Positions 54,467-64,000 of a stretch of 64,000 nt of DNA are shown in pieces (within the stretch, counting starts at the first letter, position 1; each line of letters begins with the position of its first letter). Origin of the DNA: Reichenbachiella faecimaris. GTDB lineage: Bacteria; Bacteroidota; Bacteroidia; Cytophagales; Cyclobacteriaceae. The notes under the pieces are model-generated. The model was not told the origin of the DNA and made no database searches. It saw nothing but the letters and a program-made list of their open reading frames with translations. A program made the position numbers and the translations under genes. Location: NCBI RefSeq assembly GCF_900176375.1, contig NZ_FWYF01000003.1, forward strand, positions 856,001 to 920,000, in the 5' to 3' direction.

Positions 54467-54504
54467 ATTAAAACTATTCACTAAAATCAAAAAAATTGAA
54501 AGGC

Positions 54505-57500
54505 ATGATAAAACTTAGACAAATGAAGATCAGACTGGAAGGTTTGATGAAAATGTCTCTGATACTGGTAGCGCTAATTTCATTTAGCGCCCAGGCTCAG
54601 AACAGAACGGTGACGGGTAAGATAACGTCATCCACTACTGGGGAAACTCTCCCAGGTGTGAGTGTACTGATTAAAGGTACATCTACTGGTACGGTTACTA
54701 GCCTCGAAGGTTCGTATACTATTTCTGTAAATTCAGATAGTGATGTACTAGTGTATTCTTTTATTGGAATGAAGCCGGTAGAAATGGCCGTTGGAGGCAG
54801 GTCTACCATAGATGTCAGCATGGATGATGATATCACTTCGTTAGAAGAGATTGTAGTAGTTGGATATGGTGAGCAAAAGAAGAGCGTATTGACTGCAGCG
54901 ATTTCTAGTGTAAAAGCGGAAGACTTAGCCAATTATTCCGCTGGATCTATAGATCAGGCATTACAGGGTAGAATGTCTGGTGTGCAAATCACACCAAGTT
55001 CAGGTTCGCCAGGAAGTGGTTTCAATATCAAAATTAGAGGTGCAGGATCTAATGGTAGTACACAGCCATTATATATTGTAGATGGTATGAGAATGGAGTT
55101 TATGGATTATCTAGACCCATTTGAAATTCAATCAGTAGAGGTACTTAAAGATGCAGCATCTGCAGCTATATATGGTGCTGAAGGAGCCAATGGAGTAGTC
55201 TTAGTTACTACCAAAGAAGGAAAAGAAGGTAAAGGCCAGATTAATTACGACTTTCAATATGGTGTTCAAAACTTCAATTCCAAATTAGAAGTAATGAATC
55301 TGCAACAATTTGAGGCATATAATACCGAGGCTGGTATTAATCGAGGTGCCAATGAGATAGTACCATCATCAGGAACGGATTGGGTAGATGAAATATTTCA
55401 ATCAGCGCCAATGCAGAGGCATGCCATTTCATTTTCAGGTGGTACGGATAAGACAACTTATTTGATCGGAGGCAACTATTTTACCCAAGAGGGTATAGTA
55501 GGAGGAGACAAAGCGAAGTTTGATCGTTTGTCTTTAAGGTTCAATGTAAAACATCAGGTTAATGATTGGTTAGAGATTGGCAATAAGTTCTCTTTTGCAC
55601 ATTTCAATCGTTCATCCATTCAAGAAAATACAGAATTCGGAAGTATAGTACAAAGTGGTATTTTGATGGATCCTGCCACTCCAGTTGTTTATAATAATGG
55701 TATCCCATCATGGGTGTTAAACAACACTGATTATGGAGATCAAAACTATCCGATGGATGAAAATGGAAAATACTATGGTGTATCTACGCTTATGCAAGGG
55801 GAAATGGCTAATCCGATAGCTCGAATGAATCAGGCTCATGGTGGGTTAAACCAAAATCTTTTTTCAGGGTCTGGTTATGCAAAGATTAGTCCATTAAAAG
55901 GATTAAATATTACTTCAAGAATTGGTTTGTTTATTGGTAACGGAAAAGATCGTTCATGGAGTAATTCCTATTTCCTTAATCCGAGAGCCATAGGGACAAA
56001 TGGTGTTTCTCAGACTATGTTCGAAAGGATTAATTACCAATGGGAAAATTTTGCATCCTATGATATTAAGATGGGAGAACATAAAATCAATGTAATGGCA
56101 GGTACTTCCATTTATAGCAAGGAAGATTCGTATGTTTCTGGCTATGGAGCGCCTCTTTTGAATGAAATAGAGGAATTAGCTTATTTAGATGCTATTCCAG
56201 ATGCACAAAGCAATACCATCGCAACTGGGAACTCACAGGTGGAAACTCTGAATTCCTATTTCGGTAGACTTCAGTATAATTTTAACGACAAGTATCTTTT
56301 AGGCGTAACCATGAGAGCAGATGGATCTTCACTGTTGGCTGAAGGAAAGCAGTGGGGATACTTCCCTTCAATATCCGGGGGTTGGGTAGTATCCAACGAA
56401 GATTTCTTCTCTGCAGGGCCATTCAACTTCTTGAAAGTAAGAGCAAGTTGGGGTATCAATGGTAGTCTATCAAATGTGAACCCTGGTGAATCATTGGCAA
56501 AAGTGTCAGCTGGATTTATTTATACTGATGACCTGGGTAATTTCCAAATCGGAGCAGAACCAACTACAGTAGCTAATCCAGATTTGACTTGGGAGACTAC
56601 CACGCAAACCGATATCGGTTTGGACTTTGGTTTCTTTGATGACAAACTCACAGGTACTTTTGATTACTTTATAAAGACTACAGAAGATTTGCTTGTACCT
56701 GGAACACCTCCATCATTTGTGGGTAACCCTTCAGGCCTGGTCAATAATGGTACTGTGGAAAATAAAGGTATTGAGATAGAGTTAGGCTACCAAGATGAAT
56801 CTGGACCACTTAAATATGCAATTGATTTCAACTTTACTAAAATAAATAACGAGGTGACTGCGGTTGATCCTAATAAACTTTATGAGCGAGGATCAAATAT
56901 TGGTATTGATTGGAACAGTGCTACTGCCATGCAGGAAGGCAAACCAATTTGGTTTTTCAGAGGTTATGAAACCGCAGGAATCTTTCAGGATCAAACTGAA
57001 GTTGATGCTTATACCAGTGGTGTGAGTGGATATACCCCTTCACCAGGCGATCCAATCATTAAAGATCAACTGACAGTAGATACAGATGGAGATGGTACGC
57101 CAGATGCAACTGATGGAATCATTTCTGAGGCAGATTTTGTTGAGATTGGTTCTCCACATCCAGATTTTATGTTAGGCACTAGAATTAAATTAGAATATAA
57201 AGGATTTGATTTTCAGGTGTTTGCGCAAGGCTCTTTTGGCAATGACGTGATCATGGGCTTTAATAGATCTGATAGAATTGAATCTAACAAACCTTCTTTC
57301 TTTTATGAAGATAGATGGACAGAGTCAGGTAGTACAAACAGCTGGTTTAGAGCTGGAACGGCTACCCAAGCATATACGAGTGATCTAATGGTTTTTGATG
57401 GCTCTTTTCTAAAAATCAGACAAGTACAGTTGGGTTACAACTTACCAAAAGCCATGCTTGGAAACATTGGAGTCTCAAAAGTTCGAGTTTATGTTTCACT

Positions 57501-57642
57501 GGACAATTTCTTCACCTTTACTGATTACAAAGGGTTTGACCCTGAAGTGGGTGGAAGCACTACACCTTCGAGTCTTGGAATTGATAGAGGCTCGTATCCG
57601 GTGCCAAAGACGTTCCTTACTGGTTTAACCGTACAGTTTTAA
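54505..57642 (+). CDS. SusC/RagA-family TonB-dependent transporter
   Basis: This 1045-residue outer-membrane receptor has a signal peptide (LILVALISFSAQAQ). A carboxypeptidase-regulatory-like domain (about 35-120, ITSSTTGETLPGVSVLIKG) is followed by the SusC-type TonB-box-like region VVVGYGEQKK, plug domain motifs LYIVDGMRM and VEVLKDAASAAIYGAEGANGV, and a large barrel. It imports oligosaccharides together with the lipoprotein SusD-like partner, encoded 21 bp downstream. The glycan is unknown; the GH3 glucosidase nearby suggests a beta-glucan-type oligosaccharide. Confidence 0.97.
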   Translation: MIKLRQMKIRLEGLMKMSLILVALISFSAQAQNRTVTGKITSSTTGETLPGVSVLIKGTSTGTVTSLEGSYTISVNSDSDVLVYSFIGMKPVEMAVGGRSTIDVSMDDDITSLEEIVVVGYGEQKKSVLTAAISSVKAEDLANYSAGSIDQALQGRMSGVQITPSSGSPGSGFNIKIRGAGSNGSTQPLYIVDGMRMEFMDYLDPFEIQSVEVLKDAASAAIYGAEGANGVVLVTTKEGKEGKGQINYDFQYGVQNFNSKLEVMNLQQFEAYNTEAGINRGANEIVPSSGTDWVDEIFQSAPMQRHAISFSGGTDKTTYLIGGNYFTQEGIVGGDKAKFDRLSLRFNVKHQVNDWLEIGNKFSFAHFNRSSIQENTEFGSIVQSGILMDPATPVVYNNGIPSWVLNNTDYGDQNYPMDENGKYYGVSTLMQGEMANPIARMNQAHGGLNQNLFSGSGYAKISPLKGLNITSRIGLFIGNGKDRSWSNSYFLNPRAIGTNGVSQTMFERINYQWENFASYDIKMGEHKINVMAGTSIYSKEDSYVSGYGAPLLNEIEELAYLDAIPDAQSNTIATGNSQVETLNSYFGRLQYNFNDKYLLGVTMRADGSSLLAEGKQWGYFPSISGGWVVSNEDFFSAGPFNFLKVRASWGINGSLSNVNPGESLAKVSAGFIYTDDLGNFQIGAEPTTVANPDLTWETTTQTDIGLDFGFFDDKLTGTFDYFIKTTEDLLVPGTPPSFVGNPSGLVNNGTVENKGIEIELGYQDESGPLKYAIDFNFTKINNEVTAVDPNKLYERGSNIGIDWNSATAMQEGKPIWFFRGYETAGIFQDQTEVDAYTSGVSGYTPSPGDPIIKDQLTVDTDGDGTPDATDGIISEADFVEIGSPHPDFMLGTRIKLEYKGFDFQVFAQGSFGNDVIMGFNRSDRIESNKPSFFYEDRWTESGSTNSWFRAGTATQAYTSDLMVFDGSFLKIRQVQLGYNLPKAMLGNIGVSKVRVYVSLDNFFTFTDYKGFDPEVGGSTTPSSLGIDRGSYPVPKTFLTGLTVQF

Positions 57643-57663
57643 TCATTATTAAAATTAAAAAAG

Positions 57664-59178
57664 ATGAATAAGAAATTAGCAATATTAGGTATGGTAGGAT
57701 TAATCATGACTGTAGTGGTTACAGCATGTTCAGACTTCCTAGACACCGACGTAAATGGCGTTTCTTCGATCGAGACTTTCTATCAGACCGATGAAGATGC
57801 TGAGTTGGCAATTATTGCCACCTATGATATTTTGACCTGGCACGAAAACAGCTGGGGATGGGCAAGTCCTACATTTATAAAAACCTTACCTTCTGATGAA
57901 GGAACATGTGGTGGAGCAAACGATACAGATCAGCCACCTTATCAGGCTTTGGACGATTATGAATGGGATGCGACAAACAACGCACTGTTGGGGACATGGA
58001 ACGTCAATTATTATGGTGTTTTTCGTGCCAATATGGTGATTGAAAACATCGTTCCTGAGAATGACTTGAAAAAGAGAATTGTTGCTGAAGCTAAAGGTTT
58101 AAGAGCATTCTTTTATTTGGAGCTTGTGACGCAGTTTGGTGATTTGCCACTTGTATTGACAGGGTTGACTCCTGCTGAGTACAATCAAGCAAGAGTGCCC
58201 GCTGCTGATATATATGCACAGATTGAAACGGATTTGAAAGAAGCAATTCCCGAGTTGCCAACTAAGGCTCAATACGCAGCTGGTGATAAGTTCAGAGTAT
58301 CTAAAGGAACGGCCTATTCTATTTTAGGAAAAGCTCAATTGTATCAGAAGAAGTACTCTGAAGCGGTAAGTTCATTCAATAATGTGACAGGGTATAGCTT
58401 GGAGCCGAACTATGCAGATATATTTGTAGAAAGTGGTGAGTTTGGTGTAGAGTCAATTTTTGAAGCTTCATATTCTTCTCTGGGCAAGTCAAATTGGGAC
58501 AATTACCCTTGGGGGGTAAGACATGAAGATAATATTCATATCCAATTGATGGGGCCAAGATCTGGAAACATAGATGGACTAGGTATGCTTGGCGGTTGGG
58601 GATTCAACTACCCGTCTACTAAGATGGCTCAGGCTTTTTTAGACGAAGGTGATACAGAACGATACAACGCAACTATTCTTTCTGAGGCTGATTATCTCAC
58701 TATCTCTGGAGATACTGAGTTTGATCCAAGTGCGTGGTGGGATTATGATGGCTACTTCAGACTGAAGTATGGACCTTACGTATCAGAAACTATCTTAACA
58801 GATCCTGCTTCTACGCCAGAGCTTAACTATGGTACAAACTGGAGGCTGATTAGATATGCTGACATTTTGTTGTTATTGGCCGAGGCCCATTATTTTGATG
58901 GAAATGAACCAGCAGCTCAGGCGGCATTAAATGAAGTAAGAGACAGAGTTGGTCTACCTGATGTAACAGTTACAGGAAATGCCCTATTCAATGCTATCGT
59001 GAAAGAAAGACAATTGGAATTGGCTTTCGAAGGTCATAGATACTTTGACTTGATACGTTGGGGACTGGCAGATCAAGAGCTTGGAAGCCTAGGATATACA
59101 TCAAAACATTCCGTATTCCCTATTCCTGCTTCTGAATTGGCCGCAGCGACTAACATGACACAAAACGACGGCTATTGA
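57664..59178 (+). CDS. SusD/RagB-family lipoprotein, partner of SusC
   Basis: This 504-residue lipoprotein (MTVVVTACSDFLD, Cys near 21) has the SusD-typical helical TPR-like N-terminus (TDEDAELAIIATYDIL, EAKGLRAFFYLELVTQFGDLPLV). The C-terminal RagB/SusD signature region is LIRYADILLLLAEAHY and ERQLELAFEGHRYFDLIRWG. It caps the SusC barrel and binds the sugar. A strong hairpin terminator follows it. Confidence 0.97.
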   Translation: MNKKLAILGMVGLIMTVVVTACSDFLDTDVNGVSSIETFYQTDEDAELAIIATYDILTWHENSWGWASPTFIKTLPSDEGTCGGANDTDQPPYQALDDYEWDATNNALLGTWNVNYYGVFRANMVIENIVPENDLKKRIVAEAKGLRAFFYLELVTQFGDLPLVLTGLTPAEYNQARVPAADIYAQIETDLKEAIPELPTKAQYAAGDKFRVSKGTAYSILGKAQLYQKKYSEAVSSFNNVTGYSLEPNYADIFVESGEFGVESIFEASYSSLGKSNWDNYPWGVRHEDNIHIQLMGPRSGNIDGLGMLGGWGFNYPSTKMAQAFLDEGDTERYNATILSEADYLTISGDTEFDPSAWWDYDGYFRLKYGPYVSETILTDPASTPELNYGTNWRLIRYADILLLLAEAHYFDGNEPAAQAALNEVRDRVGLPDVTVTGNALFNAIVKERQLELAFEGHRYFDLIRWGLADQELGSLGYTSKHSVFPIPASELAAATNMTQNDGY

Positions 59179-59212
59179 TCCGAAGTTTTTAATATGAAAT
59201 AAATTGTTGTTT

Positions 59213-59249
59213 ACAAAGGCTACCTCTTATATAGGTAGCCTTTGTTTTT
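59213..59249 (+). terminator. intrinsic terminator between SusD and the FG-GAP genes
   Basis: A perfect 13-bp stem (ACAAAGGCTACCT / AGGTAGCCTTTGT) has a 7-nt loop and T5 at 59245-59249. The next ATG is 12 bp further on, so the hairpin probably allows partial read-through and lowers expression of the downstream genes. Confidence 0.85.
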
Positions 59250-59261
59250 AAAACTATTTTT

Positions 59262-62200
59262 ATGAGAAGAATTTTTACACTTGTTGGCTTATTGACCTTT
59301 TTTATCACTTCCTGTAGTACAACTACCCAAGAAAAAACGAAAAAGATATTTGAAAGTATCATTCCTAAAACATCTGGAGTGACCTTTTCTAATGAATTAA
59401 CAGTGAGCGACTCGGTTAACTTCTTCAAATATGGATATTTCTACATGGGAGGAGGTGTATCTACTGGTGATATCAACAATGATGGATTGGTGGATCTTTA
59501 TTTTACTGGAAATCAGATATCCAACAAGCTTTATCTAAACAAAGGCAATCTTCAATTTGAAGATATTACCATATCAGCTGGAGTGACCGCAGATGATCGC
59601 TGGATTACTGGTGTTGCCATGCACGATATAAATGCTGACGGTTTGATGGATATTTCAGTGTCTGTGGCAGGTATTTGGTCTTCAACTAAAAATATACTTT
59701 ATATCAATCAAGGATTGGATGATCAGGGAATTCCTACTTTCATAGATGAAGCAGAGGCACGTGGCGTGGCTGACAAAGGACTTACTATTCAAACTGCTTT
59801 TTTTGATGCAGATCAGGATGGAGATATTGATATGTATGTAGCCAACTATGAGCAAACGTCTTTTGGTACGTTGATCCAGCAATACAAACAAAAAGTTGAC
59901 AACCCAGAATGGAAGTCTTCAGATCACCTTTATATCAATGATGGGACTGGATATTTCACAGATGGTACTGAAGCAGCTGGTATGCTCAATTTTGGCCTGG
60001 CAGTTGGCGTTTTAGCTTCGGATTTTAATAATGACAACCTCACAGACCTCTATGTCTCCAATGATTTCAATACGCCAGACAACTTCTACTTCAACAATGG
60101 AGATGGCACATTTACAGACCTTTCTAAAGAAACTACCCAACACACATCTTTTTATGGGATGGGGGTAGATGCTGCCGACATCAACAATGATGGACTCATG
60201 GACTTTGCTCAAATGGACATGACACCTGCTGACAACTTCAGATCTAAAGCCAACATGGCCAGTATGAATATAGATGGCTTTTGGGAAAATGTAGATGCCG
60301 GATTTCATTATCAATATATGTATAATGCCTTACAGCTGAACCAAGGAATCAGACCAGATGGCAAACCGTTTTTTGCAGATGTGGCTAAGATGTCAGGTAT
60401 CGACAAAACGGACTGGAGTTGGGCGTGTCTCTTTGCTGATTATAATAATGACGGATTGAATGACCTATATGTCACCAATGGTACGCGAAGGGATATCAAC
60501 AATAAGGACTTTTTTAAATGGATGGATCGTCTGGATATCAAAATGAAAATCAAATACAAAGAACTGACTTTTGCTGATGTGACTGAGAAGTTGCCATTCA
60601 AGAAAATTGACAATTACATATTCAAGAATCTAGATGGGCAGCAGTTCGAACGTACCAATGAAGATTGGGGTATTCAATTCGAAGGATTCTCCAATGGAGC
60701 AGCCTATGCAGATCTGGACAATGATGGTGATATAGAGTTAGTAATAAACAACATTGATTCAGTGGCCTCTATATTCAAGAACTTAAGTGTTGAAAATGGC
60801 AACAAGAATTTCCTAAAAATAAACCTCAAAGGAACAGCTGAGAATCCACTGGGATTGGGAGCAAAAGTGAGACTATATACAGATGCTGGTGTCCAATATA
60901 AGGAACAGACTCTCGTGCGTGGCTATCAGTCATCTGTGGCGCCTACCCTTCATTTTGGTCTAAAAAGCCATGATCAACCCAGGAAACTCGAAGTCATTTG
61001 GCCTAATGGTAAAGTTTCAAACGTCAATGTCATAAAATCAGGAACAACCATAACTGTGGATGTAAACCAAGCCACAGACACTGGGGTAAGCGAGACGGAT
61101 GACTCAAAACTGTTTGCAGAAGCAGAAGGACTTATAGATTATAAAAACAAAGAAAACGATTTTGATGACTTTGACTATCAGATCTTATTGCCACATAGAA
61201 TGTCTCGTTTGGGGCCAGCTGTGGCCAAGGCAGATGTCAACAAAGATGGCTTAGATGATTTATTTGTTGGAGGTGCAAAAGGGATACCCAGCAAATTGTT
61301 TGTACAACAGGTAGATGGCACATTCTCAAGCTCTTATTTTCTATCTACCGACAGTGTCTATGAAGATGTTTCTGCAGTTTTTTTTGATGTTGATGGTGAC
61401 AGTGATATGGATCTGTTTGTAGTCAGTGGAGGCAATGATTCTGAAGAGGCATCTCGATTGTATGAGGACAGACTCTATATCAATGATGATGGGATTTTTA
61501 CAAAAAGCAATGTACTGCCCGACTATTTGGTAAGTGGAGGAGTCGTACTACCTGTTGATTTTGATCAGGATGGAGATTTAGACCTATTCATTGGCGGACG
61601 CCAATTACCAAGAAAATACCCTCTTCCCGTTTCTAGTTACCTGTTGGAAAATAAATCAGAAGGAGGTTCTGTCAATTTTGAAATCAATGAACAGCCTGCC
61701 TTCCATGACTTAGGTATGGTGACAGATGCAACTTGGCTGAGCGAAGGAAAACTAGTAGTCGTAGGAGAGTGGATGCCAATTTCTGTTTTCTCATTGACGG
61801 ATGGGATTTTCATTAATGAAACGGAGAGCTATGGACTAAGTGAAACAGTGGGCTGGTGGAATGTGATTCAAAGAGCAGATTTTGATCGAGATGGGGATGA
61901 AGATTTGGTCGTAGGCAACCTTGGAGCAAACTATAAGTATCAGGCGACTCCTGAGGAGACATTTGATATCTATGTTGGCGATTATGATGCCAATGGCCAT
62001 ATTGATATTGTGCTAAGCTACTACCAAGATGAAAGACAGTTTCCCGTGAGAGGAATGCAATGTAGTTCTCAGCAGATTCCTGACATCAAGAAAAAGTACA
62101 AGAACAAATACAATGCATTTGCTCAGGCTACGTTGGCAGACATTTATGGAAATCAAAATTTGGAAAACAGCATACATTATAAGGTATCTGATTTTTCGAG

Positions 62201-62561
62201 CCTTTATATAGAGAATGGTGGAGATGGTAAATTCACATTCAATCCGTTGCCATTCGAAGCGCAGACCTCATCATTCAATACCATGGAAATAGCCGATTTC
62301 AATGGAGACGGCCATTTGGATATTTTGGCAGGAGGTAATCAATTCAACTCAGAGATAGAAACTCCAAGAAATGATGCTTGTTACGGCTGGTTATTGGTAG
62401 GCAATGGTTCTGGACAATTTGAGTATATGGCGTACAACCGGACTGGGCTCTATGTTCCTTATGATATTCGACATATAACTAGGATGAAAACCAGTGATTC
62501 ATACCTGACAGCTTTCATTTCTAATGATGCGCCCATCGTGATTTACAAAGAACAAAAATGA
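59262..62561 (+). CDS. FG-GAP/VCBS-repeat lipoprotein with ASPIC/UnbV domain (CRTAC1-like)
   Basis: This 1099-residue lipoprotein (FFITSCS lipobox) has many FG-GAP/VCBS-type repeats with calcium-like motifs DINNDGLVDLYF, DADQDGDIDMYV and DFNNDNLTDLYVSND, forming a predicted beta-propeller. An ASPIC/UnbV domain lies near 515-590 (FLKINLKGTAENPLGLGAKVRL, VIWPNGKVSNV). A second set of repeats (NKDGLDDLFVGG, DFDQDGDLDLFIGG, DFDRDGDEDLVVGN) completes the protein. Such proteins occur next to SusCD systems in marine Bacteroidota and probably bind glycan or glycoprotein at the surface. The role is not known. Its TGA overlaps the start of the next, related gene. Confidence 0.9.
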   Translation: MRRIFTLVGLLTFFITSCSTTTQEKTKKIFESIIPKTSGVTFSNELTVSDSVNFFKYGYFYMGGGVSTGDINNDGLVDLYFTGNQISNKLYLNKGNLQFEDITISAGVTADDRWITGVAMHDINADGLMDISVSVAGIWSSTKNILYINQGLDDQGIPTFIDEAEARGVADKGLTIQTAFFDADQDGDIDMYVANYEQTSFGTLIQQYKQKVDNPEWKSSDHLYINDGTGYFTDGTEAAGMLNFGLAVGVLASDFNNDNLTDLYVSNDFNTPDNFYFNNGDGTFTDLSKETTQHTSFYGMGVDAADINNDGLMDFAQMDMTPADNFRSKANMASMNIDGFWENVDAGFHYQYMYNALQLNQGIRPDGKPFFADVAKMSGIDKTDWSWACLFADYNNDGLNDLYVTNGTRRDINNKDFFKWMDRLDIKMKIKYKELTFADVTEKLPFKKIDNYIFKNLDGQQFERTNEDWGIQFEGFSNGAAYADLDNDGDIELVINNIDSVASIFKNLSVENGNKNFLKINLKGTAENPLGLGAKVRLYTDAGVQYKEQTLVRGYQSSVAPTLHFGLKSHDQPRKLEVIWPNGKVSNVNVIKSGTTITVDVNQATDTGVSETDDSKLFAEAEGLIDYKNKENDFDDFDYQILLPHRMSRLGPAVAKADVNKDGLDDLFVGGAKGIPSKLFVQQVDGTFSSSYFLSTDSVYEDVSAVFFDVDGDSDMDLFVVSGGNDSEEASRLYEDRLYINDDGIFTKSNVLPDYLVSGGVVLPVDFDQDGDLDLFIGGRQLPRKYPLPVSSYLLENKSEGGSVNFEINEQPAFHDLGMVTDATWLSEGKLVVVGEWMPISVFSLTDGIFINETESYGLSETVGWWNVIQRADFDRDGDEDLVVGNLGANYKYQATPEETFDIYVGDYDANGHIDIVLSYYQDERQFPVRGMQCSSQQIPDIKKKYKNKYNAFAQATLADIYGNQNLENSIHYKVSDFSSLYIENGGDGKFTFNPLPFEAQTSSFNTMEIADFNGDGHLDILAGGNQFNSEIETPRNDACYGWLLVGNGSGQFEYMAYNRTGLYVPYDIRHITRMKTSDSYLTAFISNDAPIVIYKEQK

Positions 62562-64000
62562 GACACTGGTTTATAGTTTTGATGGTCTGTGTCGCTCTAG
62601 GTTCATGCAATGACAACATAGAAAGAAGAACAGCTTCAACCATTCAAATGGCAGCGGAGTTGGATTCATTGGAGCAGAAGGCTCGTAAGAACAACAACTA
62701 CCCATATTTTACAGATAATCTACTGCACAAGCTGGAGATCAATGTTCATGGCTTGCCGTATACCATGAAGTTTGGGCAGTGGCTGGATTATGTTTTGGTG
62801 ATGATGCTCAAGGGGGACAATGATAAGTGTATAGCAGTTATCGATAAGTTTTTGGATAGCAATCACTTTGATAAAATCAACAAAGACAATGTTGATTTCT
62901 ATAAGATGAAAGCATTGGCTCATTTGCGAAAAGGAGAAATTGAAAATTGTATTCAGAATCACTCGGGTCAGTCTTGTATTATGCCCATCAAAGAAAAAGG
63001 CATTCATGTACAGGTCGGCTCAGCAGAAAGTGCTTTAAATGTTTATCAAAAACTTTTGGCCTATGACACTACTGATATGCAGTCCAGATGGTTTCTTAAT
63101 TTGTGTTATCAGGCAGTTGGTCAATATCCAGATGCAGTTCCAGAGCAATTTCTAATTCCAGTTGAAGCATTTCAATCCGAAATAGAATTTCCTGTATTTC
63201 CTAATATCAGTATGGAGACGGGAGTTGATCTAAATAATCATGCAGGAGGAGCAAGTATTGAAGACTTCAATAATGATGGTCTACTCGATATTTTCACCAC
63301 ATCCTATAGTTTAGGTGAGCAGTCTACTTTGTTTCTTAATGATGGCATGGGAGGATTTGTAGATAGTACTGAGCACTATGGCCTTACCGGAATGGTGGGT
63401 GGTCTCAACAATATCCACGCAGACTTTAATAATGATGGACTGACAGACATCTATATTATGAGAGGAGCTTGGCTAGCTCGAAATGGTCTGGTACCAAACT
63501 CCATGTTATTAAATAAAGGAGGGTACTTCTCAGATGAGACTAGATCTGCTGGTATTTATCAAAAACAACCAACAGGTACTGTTGCCGTGACTGATTTCAA
63601 TTTGGATGGCCACTTAGATTTATTTGTGGGCAATGAGTCATCTGGCCGCAAAGCAGTTTTCCCATCCCAGTTGTTTATGAATAATGGAGATGGCACATTT
63701 ATGGATGTTGCCGAGCAATTAGGTCTTGAAATCAATCAATTTGTAAAAGGAGCCACTTGGGGAGATATCAATAATGACGGTTGGCCTGATTTGTACCTTT
63801 CCATTTATGGGAGACCCAATAAACTCTTTGTTAATAAAGGAGAAACCAATGCTAAAAATTGGATTTTTGAAGAGATAAGTAAAGTAGCGGGTGTAGATGA
63901 ACCCTTAATGAGCTTTCCGACCTGGTTTTGGGACTACAATCAAGATGGCTGGCAAGACATTATGGTAATGGGCTATGACAATCGAGAGTCGCATCTAATT
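62558..64000 (+). CDS. second FG-GAP/VCBS-repeat lipoprotein, truncated by window end
   Basis: This gene starts at the ATG at 62558, overlapping the previous stop by 4 bp (ATGA), and is open to the window end, so the 3' part is missing. At least 481 residues are visible. There is a lipoprotein signal (VLMVCVALGSCNDN) and an N-terminal helical region of about 210 residues with TPR-like character (AESALNVYQKLLAYDTTD). FG-GAP/VCBS repeats then follow (DFNNDGLLDIF, DFNNDGLTDIYIM, DFNLDGHLDLFVGN, DINNDGWPDLYLS). It appears to be an N-terminally extended paralogue of the preceding gene, translationally coupled to it. Confidence 0.9.
   Translation, partial: MRHWFIVLMVCVALGSCNDNIERRTASTIQMAAELDSLEQKARKNNNYPYFTDNLLHKLEINVHGLPYTMKFGQWLDYVLVMMLKGDNDKCIAVIDKFLDSNHFDKINKDNVDFYKMKALAHLRKGEIENCIQNHSGQSCIMPIKEKGIHVQVGSAESALNVYQKLLAYDTTDMQSRWFLNLCYQAVGQYPDAVPEQFLIPVEAFQSEIEFPVFPNISMETGVDLNNHAGGASIEDFNNDGLLDIFTTSYSLGEQSTLFLNDGMGGFVDSTEHYGLTGMVGGLNNIHADFNNDGLTDIYIMRGAWLARNGLVPNSMLLNKGGYFSDETRSAGIYQKQPTGTVAVTDFNLDGHLDLFVGNESSGRKAVFPSQLFMNNGDGTFMDVAEQLGLEINQFVKGATWGDINNDGWPDLYLSIYGRPNKLFVNKGETNAKNWIFEEISKVAGVDEPLMSFPTWFWDYNQDGWQDIMVMGYDNRESHLI

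Noticed and set aside
1..64000. tRNA, rRNA, CRISPR arrays or prophage
   Set aside because: No tRNA-like cloverleaf, rRNA stretch, regularly spaced repeats or phage structural genes were seen on reading. A tRNA scan was not possible.

Overview
The window reads as chromosomal DNA of a Bacteroidota bacterium, most likely a marine-type member of the Cytophagales. This rests on SusC/SusD pairs, a hybrid two-component regulator fused to an AraC domain, an M56 peptidase fused to a TonB domain, an IPExxxVDY protein beside pyruvate kinase, promoters of the TTG-N18/19-TAnnTTTG type, and a general lack of Shine-Dalgarno sequences. The genus is not determinable by eye. No tRNA, rRNA or CRISPR was seen.

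Region 1 (1-14.5 kb) is mostly housekeeping: the tail of an unknown protein, a LytS/LytTR two-component pair, an IPExxxVDY protein with pyruvate kinase, a TPR/periplasmic-binding-fold protein overlapping hemL, priA, and a 1406-residue secreted TPR-CHAT protein. Region 2 (14.5-26 kb) has smc, an AlaDH/PNT-family enzyme, an acidic hypothetical protein, nadE, then rnc-fabF-acpP on the minus strand and infC-rpmI-rplT on the plus strand. Two genes here appear to lack ordinary start codons: infC seems to start at ATC, and rnc at a non-ATG codon.

Region 3 (26-34.6 kb) is accessory: a TPR histidine kinase with a NarL-type regulator and a receiver-less LuxR HTH protein, secreted proteins of unknown role, a frameshifted REP-associated (RAYT-type) transposase bracketed by 29-bp repeats, a transglutaminase-like/DUF350 pair, and a DUF155/RMND1 homologue. 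Region 4 (34.6-39.4 kb) is a tight operon of C39-like peptidase, RimK-type ATP-grasp ligase, GCS2 ligase and N-formylglutamate-amidohydrolase-like enzyme, divergent from a sigma factor. It looks like a small peptide or amide biosynthesis and turnover system of unknown product.

Region 5 (39.4-45.9 kb) holds a BlaI/M56-TonB signalling pair, then a Fur-family regulator and a TonB receptor with a His/Glu-rich loop. The sequence TGCAA-N5-TTGCA (one copy with a mismatch) occurs once over the regulator promoter and twice over the receptor promoter, which suggests a self-contained metal (probably zinc) regulon. LD-carboxypeptidase and msrA follow. Region 6 (46-64 kb) is a glycan-utilisation locus: SSS sugar symporter and GH3 beta-glucosidase on the minus strand, then a hybrid sensor/AraC regulator, SusC, SusD and two FG-GAP/CRTAC1-like lipoproteins on the plus strand. 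The last of these runs off the window end.
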